64,000 nt of DNA from an uncultured Oscillospiraceae bacterium (GTDB taxonomy: Bacteria; Bacillota; Clostridia; Oscillospirales; Acutalibacteraceae), in the NCBI GenBank assembly GCA_949293315.1, contig CASFCH010000051.1, positions 16,001 to 80,000 on the forward strand. Direction: 5' to 3'. Positions 24,945-33,858 of the stretch are shown one piece after another (position 1 is the first letter of the stretch; the number at the start of each line of letters is the position of its first letter). The position numbers and the translations under genes were made by a program. Below the pieces are notes generated by a model. The model made no database searches, was not told where the DNA came from, and saw only the letters and a list, made by a program, of their open reading frames with translations.

Positions 24945-25838
24945 ATGGAAAACAAAATCATCTGGACACAGTGGACCCTGTCCCAGAAAATGCGCAACGC
25001 CACCTATGAGATCAACCATTACGGCGACAAAGACTTTAAGACCGTCATGCCCCACAGCCACGATTTCTACGAGCTGTATTATTTTATCGGCGGACGCGCA
25101 TCCTATATTGTTGAAAACAAAAAATATCAGCTCCGCCACGGCGATCTGCTGCTGATCCCGCCCGGGGAACTCCACCAGCTGGATATGACCGACAGCTCCC
25201 AGCTGTACGAGCGCATTGTGCTGTGGATCACGCCGCAGTACCTGCGTGCGCTCGGTACCGGGCAGACCGATCTGACCGAGTGCTTCCGCCTGTGTGCGGA
25301 GAGCCGCGCCTACCTGATCCGGGACATCTCCTTTGCAGAGAAAATCGGAACCTGGCTGGATGAGACGTTTACCCGGTCTGCGGTGTCCAGGTACGGGGAC
25401 GACCTGCGCGCGGAGATCCTGCTCAAAAACATCTTTTTGGAGCTGTGCCGATACATGCGCGGCCGGCGCACCCCCGAGTCCGGCATCAGCCACGCAGCCG
25501 TCACACAGGCGATCGACTACATTGCCGCCCATCTGACGGAGGACCTCTCCCTTGATGTACTGGCGGACCAGCTATACCTGAACAAGTACTATCTATCCCG
25601 CCTGTTCCGGGAGCAGACCAATGTCACCATCCACCAGTACATCCTGAAAAAGCGGCTCTCGCTGGCCCGCTCCTTCATCGAACAGGGGCTCCCGATCGCG
25701 CAGGTCTGTCAGCGGAGCGGATTCCACGATTACACCAACTTTTTCCGAGCGTTTAAGAATGAGTACGGCATGACGCCCGGCCAGTACCACGCCCTGTATG
25801 GCCAGCCGTCCCCGCCCGGGGATGCCGGGCAGCCATAA
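24945..25838 (+). CDS. AraC-family transcriptional regulator
   Basis: A 297-residue regulator with an N-terminal cupin sensor domain (HSHDFYELYYFIGG, then GDLLLIPPGELHQ) and a C-terminal double helix-turn-helix (SLDVLADQLYLNKYYLSRLF and FHDYTNFFRAFKNEYGMTP). It is divergent from uxaC with 157 bases between, so it probably controls glucuronide catabolism in response to a pathway sugar. It could also act on the GH13 gene 31 bases downstream. Confidence 0.9.
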   Translation: MENKIIWTQWTLSQKMRNATYEINHYGDKDFKTVMPHSHDFYELYYFIGGRASYIVENKKYQLRHGDLLLIPPGELHQLDMTDSSQLYERIVLWITPQYLRALGTGQTDLTECFRLCAESRAYLIRDISFAEKIGTWLDETFTRSAVSRYGDDLRAEILLKNIFLELCRYMRGRRTPESGISHAAVTQAIDYIAAHLTEDLSLDVLADQLYLNKYYLSRLFREQTNVTIHQYILKKRLSLARSFIEQGLPIAQVCQRSGFHDYTNFFRAFKNEYGMTPGQYHALYGQPSPPGDAGQP

Positions 25839-25869
25839 ACGGGGCAGCACTATTCAGGAGGAAAGTTAT

Positions 25870-27192
25870 ATGATATGGTTTGAAGAAAGCATTTTTTATC
25901 AGATCTATCCGCTGGGGTTTTGCGGCGCGCCGCACGAGAACGACGGCATTCCCGTGCCCCGGATCCGGAAGGTGCTCGACTGGATCGGCCACCTGAAAAA
26001 GCTGCATATCAGCGCCGTGTATTTTTCCCCGGTCTTTGAATCCGACCGCCACGGTTACGATACGCGCGACTACCTCAAAATCGACTGCCGTCTGGGCACG
26101 AACGCGGACTTTGCGGACGTGTGCCGGGCCCTGCACGCAAGCGGCATCCGCGTGGTGCTCGACGGGGTCTTCAACCACGTGGGGCGCGGATTCTGGGCGT
26201 TTCAGGACGTGCTGAAAAACCGGGAAAGCTCCCGTTATAAGGATTGGTTCCACCTCAACTTTGGCGGCAACTCCTGCTACAACGACGGCCTGTGGTACGA
26301 GGGGTGGGAGGGCCACTTTGAATTGGTCAAGCTGAACCTGTACAACCCGGAGGTGGTGGACTACCTACTCGGGTGCGTAAAGCAATGGGTGGAGGAATTT
26401 GAAATCGACGGCCTGCGCCTGGACGTGGCCTACTGCCTGAATGAGGACTTTATGCGGCGGCTGCGCGCCTTTTGCGACGGGCTCCGGCCGGACTTCCTGC
26501 TGCTGGGGGAGATCCTGTTCGGCGACTACAACCGCATCGTCAACGATTCCATGCTCCACAGCTGTACCAACTACGAGTGCCGCAAGAGCCTCTACTCCAG
26601 CCTGAACGATCTGAACCTGTTCGAGTTTGCGCACTCCCTCAACCGTCAGTTTGGCGGCGACGGCTACGCCCTGTACCGTGGCAAACACCTGCTCTCCTTT
26701 GTGGACAATCACGACGTCACGCGCGCGGCCACCATCCTGCGTGAAAAACGCCATCTGCCCCTGCTGTACGGGATGTTGTACGGGATGCCCGGCGTGCCGT
26801 GCATCTACTACGGCAGTGAGTGGGGAGCGGAGGGCGACAGGCAAAACGGCAGCGACGACGCGCTGCGCCCCTCCTTTGACGCGCCGGAGTGGAACGATCT
26901 GACCGGTCTGATCGCCCGTCTGGGCGAATTGCGCACACAGTCCCCCGCCCTGATCCGGGGGGATTACCGGAGCGTTTTCCTGACCAATCGCCAGTTCATC
27001 TTTGAGCGGGCGTTCGGCGGGGAGCGGATCCTGATCGCCGTCAATGCGGACGGAGACCCCTTTGACGCCCGGTTCGACGTGCACACGGATGCGCAGGACC
27101 TGCTCTCCGGAGCGCGCGTCCGGCTCGAGGGCGGCGCACAGCTCCCGCCGTATAGCCTGTTCTATTGGCGGCCGGAGGGCGGAAGCTGCTGA
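25870..27192 (+). CDS. GH13 alpha-amylase-family glycosidase
   Basis: A 440-residue cytoplasmic GH13 enzyme. The catalytic nucleophile is Asp185 (GLRLD), the acid/base Glu214 (LLGE) and the transition-state stabiliser Asp282 (FVDNHD). The size and lack of a signal peptide suggest a maltodextrin- or trehalose-type intracellular glucosidase rather than a secreted amylase. ATG 25870 has TTCAGGAGGAAAGTTAT upstream; the frame is open 24 codons earlier without a better site. It follows the AraC gene closely but has no link to uronate metabolism that I can see. Confidence 0.88.
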   Translation: MIWFEESIFYQIYPLGFCGAPHENDGIPVPRIRKVLDWIGHLKKLHISAVYFSPVFESDRHGYDTRDYLKIDCRLGTNADFADVCRALHASGIRVVLDGVFNHVGRGFWAFQDVLKNRESSRYKDWFHLNFGGNSCYNDGLWYEGWEGHFELVKLNLYNPEVVDYLLGCVKQWVEEFEIDGLRLDVAYCLNEDFMRRLRAFCDGLRPDFLLLGEILFGDYNRIVNDSMLHSCTNYECRKSLYSSLNDLNLFEFAHSLNRQFGGDGYALYRGKHLLSFVDNHDVTRAATILREKRHLPLLYGMLYGMPGVPCIYYGSEWGAEGDRQNGSDDALRPSFDAPEWNDLTGLIARLGELRTQSPALIRGDYRSVFLTNRQFIFERAFGGERILIAVNADGDPFDARFDVHTDAQDLLSGARVRLEGGAQLPPYSLFYWRPEGGSC

Positions 27193-27228
27193 TTCCCGCC
27201 CCGAACGACGGACTTTTCTCCATCACAA

Positions 27229-27271
27229 AGCTCCCGCCGGGATTGTGCGAAATCCCGGCGGGAGCTGTTTT
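27229..27271. terminator. Strong terminator between convergent transcripts
   Basis: Perfect 16-bp arms (27229-27244 and 27251-27266, AGCTCCCGCCGGGATT and complement) enclose a 6-base loop and are followed by GTTTTT on the plus strand. The minus strand has only TTTGTG after the stem. Confidence 0.88.
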
Positions 27272-27291
27272 TCCTCAAATTACCGTTCTGA

Positions 27292-29370
27292 TCAGCGGAG
27301 CGCCCGGGCGCAGTCAAACGCCGCGCGCGTCGCACCGGCGATGCGCCCCTTCTGCGCGGCGTCGCCGACTATAAAGAGGTTCTCCTGCTTTCCCTTGAGC
27401 TCGTCATACAGGGCGTTGACCTGCTCCACGCCGATGGCGATCACCACGTCGTCCGCCTGGCGCGTCTGGCTCTCGCCGCTCTTGCTGTCCGTAAAGGTGA
27501 CGCTGCCGTCCTCCACGGCGCTGAGCTTCTGCCCCGTGAGGATGGCCACGCCCTTGGAGCGCAGCAGCGGCACCGCGCGATCCAGATGCTGGTGATACGT
27601 ACCGGGAGCGATGTGCTCCGCCATCTCGATGATGAACACCTTCGCCCCGTTGTCGGCCAGCAGCTCCGCCGTCTCCAGACCGGTCATCCCGGAGCCGATC
27701 ACCGCGACTGTTCGGCCTGAAAAATCCTTCCCATGGCGCAGCGCATAGTCGGAGGTGTGCACATTCTCGCGCTCTGCGCCGGGGATCCCCTTCGGCTTGC
27801 AGGCCACCGCACCCGTTGCCACGATCACGGCATAGGGATTCTGAGCCAGGATCTCCTGTGCCGTTGCGGCGTGATCATACACGATCTTGGCCCCATTTTT
27901 CCGGGCGGCGTGCTCCAGATCCTGCGCACACCAGCCGAGCTTTTCCTTGTGCGGGGGCAGCTCCGCGAGGGTGAGCTGTCCGCCGGCGCGCGCCTCCTTT
28001 TCATAGACCGTCACCTGGAAGCCGCGCCCGGCGAGCACTTCGGCCGCCGTCAGTCCGGCCGGGCCCGCGCCCACGATGATCACATGACGCCCGTCTCCGT
28101 CGCGCGGCGGCTCCATGGGGACGGCGACCTCCCGGCACACGCGCGGGTTGACGGTGCACTGCCCGGCCTGGCGGCGCTCCGCGCCGTCAAGCATGCTCTC
28201 AAAGCACCACAGGCAGCAGATGCAGCGCTTGATATCGTCCGCGCGGTTGGCCGCGGCCTTTCGCGCCCACTGGGAGTCCGCCAGCAGCGGGCGCCCCAGG
28301 CTGATAAAATCCTGCACCCCGTCGGCCAGCTGCTGCTCCGCCTGCTCCGGGCTGCGGATCAGGTTGGCCGCCAGAACGGGAATTTTCACCTCGTTGCGCA
28401 CCGCCTGGGCCAGGTTCTTGCGCCAGCCGCATTCAAACTCCGTCGGCTCCAGCCAGTAATTCATCGTCTCGTATGTACCGCTGGACACATCCAGCGCATC
28501 CACCCCGAGCTCCTCCAGCCGTTTGGCGATCTTCAGCCCCTCCTCCAGGGTGTAGCCATTCTCCGGCTCGCCGATCTCACGGTAAAATTCATCCACGGAC
28601 AGCCGCACGATCAGAGGGAAGTCCGGCCCGCATTTTTCGCGGATCTTGCGGATGATATTGGTGATAAAGCGCATCCTGTTTTCAAACGAGCCGCCGTATT
28701 CATCCGTGCGCCGGTTCGTATAGGGGCTGAGGAACTGCTGGATCAGATAGCCGTGCGCCCCGTGCAGCTCCACGCCGTCTCCGCCCGCCTTCTTCACGCG
28801 GAGCGCAGCCTCGGCAAACTCGTCCTCGATCTGAATGATCTCCTTGACTGTCAATGCGCGCGTCCTCTGCCGTTCCAGGCGGCAGGGGACGTCACTGGGC
28901 GCCGCCACAGGGGGGAGCAGATGCGTCTTTTCCACCAGATCGCGCTTCTGTGCGATTTTAAAGAAGAGGGACCAATAGCTGTCAAACGCTCTGCCGAACG
29001 CACTGCTCATGCGCCAGGTGGACGTCAGGATGGACAGCGTCTGCCGCCCCGGATGGTGCAGCTCACAGAAAATCCTGGTCCCGTGCCGGTGGATCCGGCG
29101 CACCATTTTGGCAAAGGGCTCAATGTGGCGGTCGGAGGACATGGCGAGCTGGCGCGGCGCGAGCACGCCGGTGCGCTCGTCCACCCGCGTGGCCTCCGTG
29201 AGGATCAGGCCCACGCCGCCCTCGGCGCGCTCCTCATAGTACCGGATCATCTGCTCGCCGGGGGTGCCGTCCATATTGGCCGTCCCCATGACCATCGGCG
29301 CCATGGCGATCCTGTTTTTCACCTCAACCGATCCGATCTTCCCCGGGGTAAAAAGATGCTCGTATTTCAT
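27292..29370 (-). CDS. NADH:flavin oxidoreductase, 2,4-dienoyl-CoA reductase/enoate reductase type
   Basis: A 692-residue old-yellow-enzyme fusion. An N-terminal FMN barrel (HLFTPGKIGSVEVKNR; HGAHGYLIQQFLSPYTN with active-site His) is followed by a [4Fe-4S] cysteine cluster (CICCLWC and a later Cys) and a C-terminal FAD/NAD(P) module (IVGAGPAGLTAAEVL; VIGSGMTGLETAELL). Relatives reduce enoates, dienoyl-CoA, or bile-acid and trimethylamine substrates; the substrate here is unknown. ATG 29370 has GAAAGGGAGC upstream. It is the last gene of the operon that starts with rnfD. Confidence 0.92.
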   Translation of the reverse strand: MKYEHLFTPGKIGSVEVKNRIAMAPMVMGTANMDGTPGEQMIRYYEERAEGGVGLILTEATRVDERTGVLAPRQLAMSSDRHIEPFAKMVRRIHRHGTRIFCELHHPGRQTLSILTSTWRMSSAFGRAFDSYWSLFFKIAQKRDLVEKTHLLPPVAAPSDVPCRLERQRTRALTVKEIIQIEDEFAEAALRVKKAGGDGVELHGAHGYLIQQFLSPYTNRRTDEYGGSFENRMRFITNIIRKIREKCGPDFPLIVRLSVDEFYREIGEPENGYTLEEGLKIAKRLEELGVDALDVSSGTYETMNYWLEPTEFECGWRKNLAQAVRNEVKIPVLAANLIRSPEQAEQQLADGVQDFISLGRPLLADSQWARKAAANRADDIKRCICCLWCFESMLDGAERRQAGQCTVNPRVCREVAVPMEPPRDGDGRHVIIVGAGPAGLTAAEVLAGRGFQVTVYEKEARAGGQLTLAELPPHKEKLGWCAQDLEHAARKNGAKIVYDHAATAQEILAQNPYAVIVATGAVACKPKGIPGAERENVHTSDYALRHGKDFSGRTVAVIGSGMTGLETAELLADNGAKVFIIEMAEHIAPGTYHQHLDRAVPLLRSKGVAILTGQKLSAVEDGSVTFTDSKSGESQTRQADDVVIAIGVEQVNALYDELKGKQENLFIVGDAAQKGRIAGATRAAFDCARALR

Positions 29371-29423
29371 TTCCGAACGCTCCCTTTCCGTTTCTCTTTC
29401 CTTCTGTTCAATATATTCACGCG

Positions 29424-30701
29424 TTAAAAGGCGTAGTCGCCCGTATCGCTCCAAAGAATATATCCGCTCACGCCGGCCGTTTCGGCCGCCTGAATATATG
29501 CCTGCGTTTCTGCCGCATCCTGTGCGTCGAGCACCGGCATGATCCCCGTGCTCCTGCCCCCGAGCGTCGCCCGGCTGACGATCTGCCGGCAGGCGGCCTC
29601 AACCAGCGCGTTCATATCCGCCTGCGGGGACAGCTCCTCCTCGCCGACCTGCATCGGGTCCGGAAGCTGCGCCTGGCGCAGATCCGGAGCGCAGACCCGG
29701 GCGCTCGCATCGAGCAGACTGCCGTCATAGCGCTCCGCATCGCCGTTGAGCGCGCTGTCGCCCGTGACATACAGCAGGATCTTATCCGCACCGCCCACGG
29801 CGTCGAGTACGGAGTCCACAAAGCTCTTCAGGGTGGCGTTGCGCCCTGCGGAGCTGCTCTCCTCCCCGTCAAATCGGGCCTTATTCATGGAGTATCCGGC
29901 GGGGAACTGCACCCCCGTGAGCAGCACCTTATCCAGATTCAGCGCGCCGAACGCCTCCTGGATGATCTGAATATTATAGCTGCGCGCCGCCTGAGAATAC
30001 GGGTTCAGCCACGCCTTGCCGCCCTTTGCCGGGGCGCCGTCCAGCCAGAGCTGATCCGTATCCTCATAATATACGGCGCCGCCCTCGAGCGAGGACGCGG
30101 CCAGCGGATCATCAAAGCAGTGAAACAGGCCGATCACATCCATGCCGTGCTGCCGCACCGCATCGATCGCCGGCAGCAGATTTTCATCCGCAGCGGGCGC
30201 CTCTGCCGCAAGCGCCTCCGGGACGGCGCACGCATAGTTGATTGTGCCGTCCGCATTTTTGATATCCAGCACCACCGCGTTGATCCCCGCGGCGGCCGCG
30301 CCGTCCAGTAAGGTGTTGAGGGCCTGCGTATCCGCCAGCTTTTCCGCCGGGAGATAGATCGCGTTGCGTCCGTTGGAGCCGTTATCCTGCGTGGGCTGCG
30401 CCTGATCGTCCCCCGCCTCCTGCCCCGGGGCCGCCGTCTCCCCGGGCTGGGACTCGGCAACTACCGGGAGATGGGAGACGTCGAGCATCAGCGTGACGGA
30501 AAAATAGCCGACTACAAATACAAACACAAATCCCAGCGCGGCAAATACCCACTTGACCGCGGAGGCGCGCCGCTGCTTCTTCTCCACGTCGCTCCTGTAG
30601 CCGCTCTCCACCGGCTCGTTCCCGGGGTAGTCGCGGACAAAGCCGTAATAGCTCCTGCGCCCGGACGGAAGGCCCTCTGCGTTTTTCTTTTTCCGTTTCA
30701 T
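29424..30701 (-). CDS. Membrane-anchored putative glycoside-hydrolase-like (DUF4015-like) protein
   Basis: A 425-residue protein with a basic cytoplasmic N-terminus of about 48 residues, one membrane helix (about 49-72), a Pro/Gln/Gly-rich linker and a large extracytoplasmic domain. The domain starts AIYLPAEKL and has the segments AVVLDIKNADGTINY, VIGLFHCFDDPLAA, LNPYSQAARSYN and GVQFPAGY, which recall the DUF4015/putative glycosidase barrel fold. No proven activity is known to me for this family. It lies 25 bases after rnfA and 53 bases before the oxidoreductase. Confidence 0.75.
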   Translation of the reverse strand: MKRKKKNAEGLPSGRRSYYGFVRDYPGNEPVESGYRSDVEKKQRRASAVKWVFAALGFVFVFVVGYFSVTLMLDVSHLPVVAESQPGETAAPGQEAGDDQAQPTQDNGSNGRNAIYLPAEKLADTQALNTLLDGAAAAGINAVVLDIKNADGTINYACAVPEALAAEAPAADENLLPAIDAVRQHGMDVIGLFHCFDDPLAASSLEGGAVYYEDTDQLWLDGAPAKGGKAWLNPYSQAARSYNIQIIQEAFGALNLDKVLLTGVQFPAGYSMNKARFDGEESSSAGRNATLKSFVDSVLDAVGGADKILLYVTGDSALNGDAERYDGSLLDASARVCAPDLRQAQLPDPMQVGEEELSPQADMNALVEAACRQIVSRATLGGRSTGIMPVLDAQDAAETQAYIQAAETAGVSGYILWSDTGDYAF

Positions 30702-30726
30702 CCATCCACCTCCGCGGCAGGTTTCA

Positions 30727-31320
30727 TCAGACGATCAGGCTCTCGCCGGAGAAGCCCATAAACGCCAGGGACAGCAGCGCCGTGTACAGCAGCAGCGCCG
30801 GGATCCCGCGGAAGGAAGCGGGAAGGCGCTTGTTCTGCGTGATCCGGCTCATGCCGAAGCTCAGCAGCACCGTCGCCACAAAAAAGGCAACCCCGGTCCC
30901 GATCCCCGCCCCGACGGCCTCCGTCACCGTGTAGGCCGCCCGGTAGGAGAGCAGCGGCAGCGGGATCACGAGCGTGTTGAACGCCGCCGCGCCGATCTGA
31001 CGCAGAAAGCTGTGCGTGGAATGAAAGCCGAATCTGAACACGATCACGGCTATAAAATACAGGGCAAAAATCACGCCTGTATACAGGACCAGATGCACCG
31101 TATTGCTCGCGCCGCGGATCTCGGGGATCAGATTCAGCGCGGAGGTGGCGGCATTCCCGGCCACGGCAAAAAAGAGCACAAACAAACTCATCCGCACGAT
31201 CCGCTGCGGCTTGGCCGCCACACGCAGGACCTCCGTGATGCCATACGCTCCGCATAACACCACATTCTGGAGCAGGGCTACGGAGAGGGCGATCGTCACC
31301 ATATTCAAAAATGCGCTCAC
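30727..31320 (-). CDS. RnfA-like membrane subunit lacking the iron-sulfur cysteines
   Basis: A 197-residue polytopic membrane protein with about six helices. The C-terminal ASFRGIPALLL...LSLAFMGFSG is clearly RnfA. In RnfA two cysteines (in GLCPF and TTNCAV) join two from RnfE to hold a membrane [2Fe-2S] cluster. Here the aligned segments read YGITEV and NTLVIPLPL, so both ligands are gone. The start overlaps the rnfE stop as ATGA. It is not interrupted, so it is probably expressed but may not carry electrons the usual way. Confidence 0.85.
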   Translation of the reverse strand: MSAFLNMVTIALSVALLQNVVLCGAYGITEVLRVAAKPQRIVRMSLFVLFFAVAGNAATSALNLIPEIRGASNTVHLVLYTGVIFALYFIAVIVFRFGFHSTHSFLRQIGAAAFNTLVIPLPLLSYRAAYTVTEAVGAGIGTGVAFFVATVLLSFGMSRITQNKRLPASFRGIPALLLYTALLSLAFMGFSGESLIV

Positions 31321-32126
31321 TTCTCCCCGCCCCCTTTCTCATCGTGCGGCGCAGCGCCGTCCTTGGCGTTGGGCTCCATCCCCGCGGATACGCCGACGGC
31401 TGTCTCCACCACGCCGGCGGATACTTTTTTGACGCGGGAGAGGATCGCCTCCTCATTGAGCTCCTCGTCGGCGGTATCCTCCAGCGCCCCCGCCCTGCGC
31501 GCGCGGTCCCGCCTGTACAGCAGGCACCACAGGAGCGCGGAGAGAAACGCCAGCACCAGGAAGCCGCCAAACGGCGTGTCGATCGCCGGAACCGGCGGCG
31601 TGCCGGTCAGCGGAAGCTCCCAGAACATCCCCTTGCCCAGGATTTCCCGCACGGCGCCGACAATCACAAGCACCGCCGCATAGCCGATGGAATAAGATAT
31701 AGCGTCCGCCAGACTTTTGCGCAAGCGGTTTTTTACCGCAAATCCGTCGCAGCGGTAGATCAGCAGGGAATTGACCGCCATCAGCGGCAGGAAAACACCG
31801 ATGCTGATATAAATATTGGGCATGTATTTATCGATAACGAGCGAAATCGGGATCACCGCGGCCATAAAGGTCACCGCGTAGATGCCCACACGCAGCCAGC
31901 GGGGGATATATTTGTAAAGGGCGCTCGCGAGCAGCTCGCCAAATATGAGCAGCGCCCCCGAAATAGCCGCCAGTATGATGGCCGTCTTCGTATCGGCGGC
32001 CACCGCCGCGATGGGGCAGATCCCGATGGCCTGCACCAGCGCGGGATTCCGGCTGAAGACCCCCTGCCGGAAGATCTGAACATAGCTCAGCTCCTTTTCC
32101 GGAGCGTCCTTTTCCCGCTTTGTCAT
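31317..32126 (-). CDS. RnfE-like membrane subunit with one iron-sulfur cysteine lost
   Basis: A 269-residue polytopic protein. ALVQAIGICPIAAVA matches the first RnfE cluster motif with its Cys retained, but the second motif (normally TNCIVVGRAEAF) reads VNSLLIYRCDGF, with Ser in place of the ligand Cys. A charged cytoplasmic tail of about 65 residues (RRDRARRAG ... KGGGEK) is longer than usual. ATG 32126 has GGAGGGGAGG upstream and overlaps the rnfD stop by four bases. Confidence 0.87.
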   Translation of the reverse strand: MTKREKDAPEKELSYVQIFRQGVFSRNPALVQAIGICPIAAVAADTKTAIILAAISGALLIFGELLASALYKYIPRWLRVGIYAVTFMAAVIPISLVIDKYMPNIYISIGVFLPLMAVNSLLIYRCDGFAVKNRLRKSLADAISYSIGYAAVLVIVGAVREILGKGMFWELPLTGTPPVPAIDTPFGGFLVLAFLSALLWCLLYRRDRARRAGALEDTADEELNEEAILSRVKKVSAGVVETAVGVSAGMEPNAKDGAAPHDEKGGGEK

Positions 32127-33160
32127 GGCAGAACCTCCCCTCCTTCCCGCACCGGGGCCGATTCCTCTTTTTTCGGCACATCCGCACTCCTGCGCAGAAA
32201 GATCGCGCGGGAGACGGGCGGCCACGCCGCATTCATCAGCAGCACGGCAAAACACGCCCCCTCCTCATACGCGCCAAAGTAGCGCAGCAGCATGCACAGC
32301 CCCCCACCGGCAAGGCCGTAGATCAGCTTGCCGATCGGATTCCTGGGGCTGGTGGCCGGATCGCTCATAAAAAACAGCGCCGCAAACACCAGCATACCGG
32401 AGGCAATCTCCATCGTCAGGGACGCCTTCCGCCCGGAGAGAACCCGCGGGAAGATCACCGCGCACACCGAACACACCGCCACAAATGCCGCCGGCGCGAT
32501 GATCTGGGAGGGGCGGCGGATCAGCAGGTAGACCGCGGCGCCAAAGAGGGCGATCGTACAGGTGGCGCCCATCGGCCCCGCGATCCCGCCGGACACGATA
32601 TTGAAAAAGTTAAACAGCGTCGGCGCGCCGGAATCCCCAACGCGGAGCATTGCGGCGAGAGAATCGCCGCGGATGAACGCCTCCGAGCCCGTGACCGCCA
32701 CCGGCGTGCCCACGGCCGGGTACGTAAAGAGCAGATCCCCCCAGCACACCGTCAAAAAAGCGATCCCTGCCGCCGCGGGGACAAAGGGCGACTCCGATGC
32801 CGAGCCGAACGGCAGCTTGACCGCAATTATGGCAAACGCCACCCCCGCCACAGGCAGCCACAGCGGAGCGCTTGCCGGCATGACCAGCGCAACCGCCAAC
32901 CCCGTAAACACGGCCGAAAAGTCGCCCAGCTCCGCGGGGCGGCGCATGAGCGCATAGCCGATCCGCTCAATCACCACAGCGCTGAGCACGCTCAGCGCCA
33001 TGATCCCAAGCGCACGCAGCCCGTAGTGAACCACGGCCATCACCGCCAACGGGAGCATCATAATGAGCATATCGATCATATAGGAGCGCGTCCCGCGGTC
33101 CACTGCGGCGCGCCTGCGCTCCCTCTCGGGTAAATTCCTGTTTCTGTCCAAAAGCCGCAT
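32123..33160 (-). CDS. RnfD-like membrane subunit without recognisable flavinylation motif
   Basis: A 345-residue polytopic RnfD/NqrB-family protein, first gene of the operon. RnfD normally carries FMN on Thr in an S-G-A-T-P-L motif before a GSIGETS segment. Here the GSIGETS counterpart reads AGPMGATC, and the region before it reads RGDSLAAML with no Thr, so I see no covalent flavin site. Upstream and downstream there is no rnfC, rnfG or rnfB. An AGGAAAGGGAG ribosome site precedes the ATG. Confidence 0.85.
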   Translation of the reverse strand: MRLLDRNRNLPERERRRAAVDRGTRSYMIDMLIMMLPLAVMAVVHYGLRALGIMALSVLSAVVIERIGYALMRRPAELGDFSAVFTGLAVALVMPASAPLWLPVAGVAFAIIAVKLPFGSASESPFVPAAAGIAFLTVCWGDLLFTYPAVGTPVAVTGSEAFIRGDSLAAMLRVGDSGAPTLFNFFNIVSGGIAGPMGATCTIALFGAAVYLLIRRPSQIIAPAAFVAVCSVCAVIFPRVLSGRKASLTMEIASGMLVFAALFFMSDPATSPRNPIGKLIYGLAGGGLCMLLRYFGAYEEGACFAVLLMNAAWPPVSRAIFLRRSADVPKKEESAPVREGGEVLP

Positions 33161-33180
33161 CTCCCTTTCCTGTTTGATCC

Positions 33181-33223
33181 GCGCCGCCGAAGGGGCAATC
33201 CCGGCAGGGATTGACAGCGGCGC
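33181..33223 (-). other. Extended hairpin in the rnfD leader
   Basis: An inner perfect repeat CAATCCC/GGGATTG (33196-33213) lies within outer arms GCGCCGC/GCGGCGC (33181-33187, 33217-33223). It ends about 20 bases upstream of the rnfD start on the minus strand and would fold in its 5' leader if transcription starts further up. The role is unknown. Confidence 0.4.
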
Positions 33224-33306
33224 CAGTATTTATCCATTGCCAAACGGCCGGTTCCACGCTATCATAAAATCAGCATTACCTCTGACCGAAAGGAGCTGTG
33301 TGAACG

Positions 33307-33858
33307 ATGGAATTCCGTTCCCCCGACAGCCACACGATCACCACGCATCTCACGCGGGCCGATCTGGCCAAAATGCACCTGACCTTTGAGGCCATGGATT
33401 ATTCCGACGCCCATACGCGCCGGGCCATTCACGCCCTGCTGGACAGCGCCTGCCGCGAGCTGCACATCAGCGCCAACACGCACGGGCGCATGATTATTGA
33501 GGCCTTTGCCGAACACGACGGCGGGTGCCGGATCGTCTATACGCTCCCCCCTGAGAAAGGGCGGCTGCGTCTGATGATCAAACGCCGCCGGAGCGCCTAC
33601 GCGTATATCTTCCGCAAGATGGACGATCTGCTCGACGCCTGCGCCGCGCTGCCCGTCCGCCCGGAGAGCGATCTCTACCGGGCGGGGGAGGACTACTTCC
33701 TGATTCTGTATCCCCCGGAAGGGGATCGGGCCGTGCGGACCGTCCTGAATGAGTACGGATCCCCGTGCGGGGCGGATCCCGCGGCGATTCAGGCCGTCCG
33801 CGAACACGGCCGCCTGCTCTGCTGCGGCAACGCCGCACGCAGGCTGTCAGGCATTTGA
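33307..33858 (+). CDS. MecA-like adaptor protein
   Basis: A 183-residue protein resembling MecA, the adaptor that hands substrates to the ClpC-ClpP protease. The N-terminal domain has the family pattern LTRADLAKMHL, AIHALLDSACRELHI and MIIEAFAEHDGGCRIVYTL; a C-terminal alpha/beta domain follows from about residue 95 (SAYAYIFRKMDDLLDACAAL). It is shorter than Bacillus MecA (about 218), mainly in the linker. Clostridial homologues of this shape are common. It is divergent from rnfD, and its last 12 bases overlap the convergent rpe stop. Confidence 0.75.
   Translation: MEFRSPDSHTITTHLTRADLAKMHLTFEAMDYSDAHTRRAIHALLDSACRELHISANTHGRMIIEAFAEHDGGCRIVYTLPPEKGRLRLMIKRRRSAYAYIFRKMDDLLDACAALPVRPESDLYRAGEDYFLILYPPEGDRAVRTVLNEYGSPCGADPAAIQAVREHGRLLCCGNAARRLSGI

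Noticed and set aside
32561..32566. GAT in RnfD (AGPMGATC) as the flavin attachment site
   Set aside because: Position and flanking residues match the GSIGETS segment that follows the real attachment site, and the required Ser before GAT is Met here.
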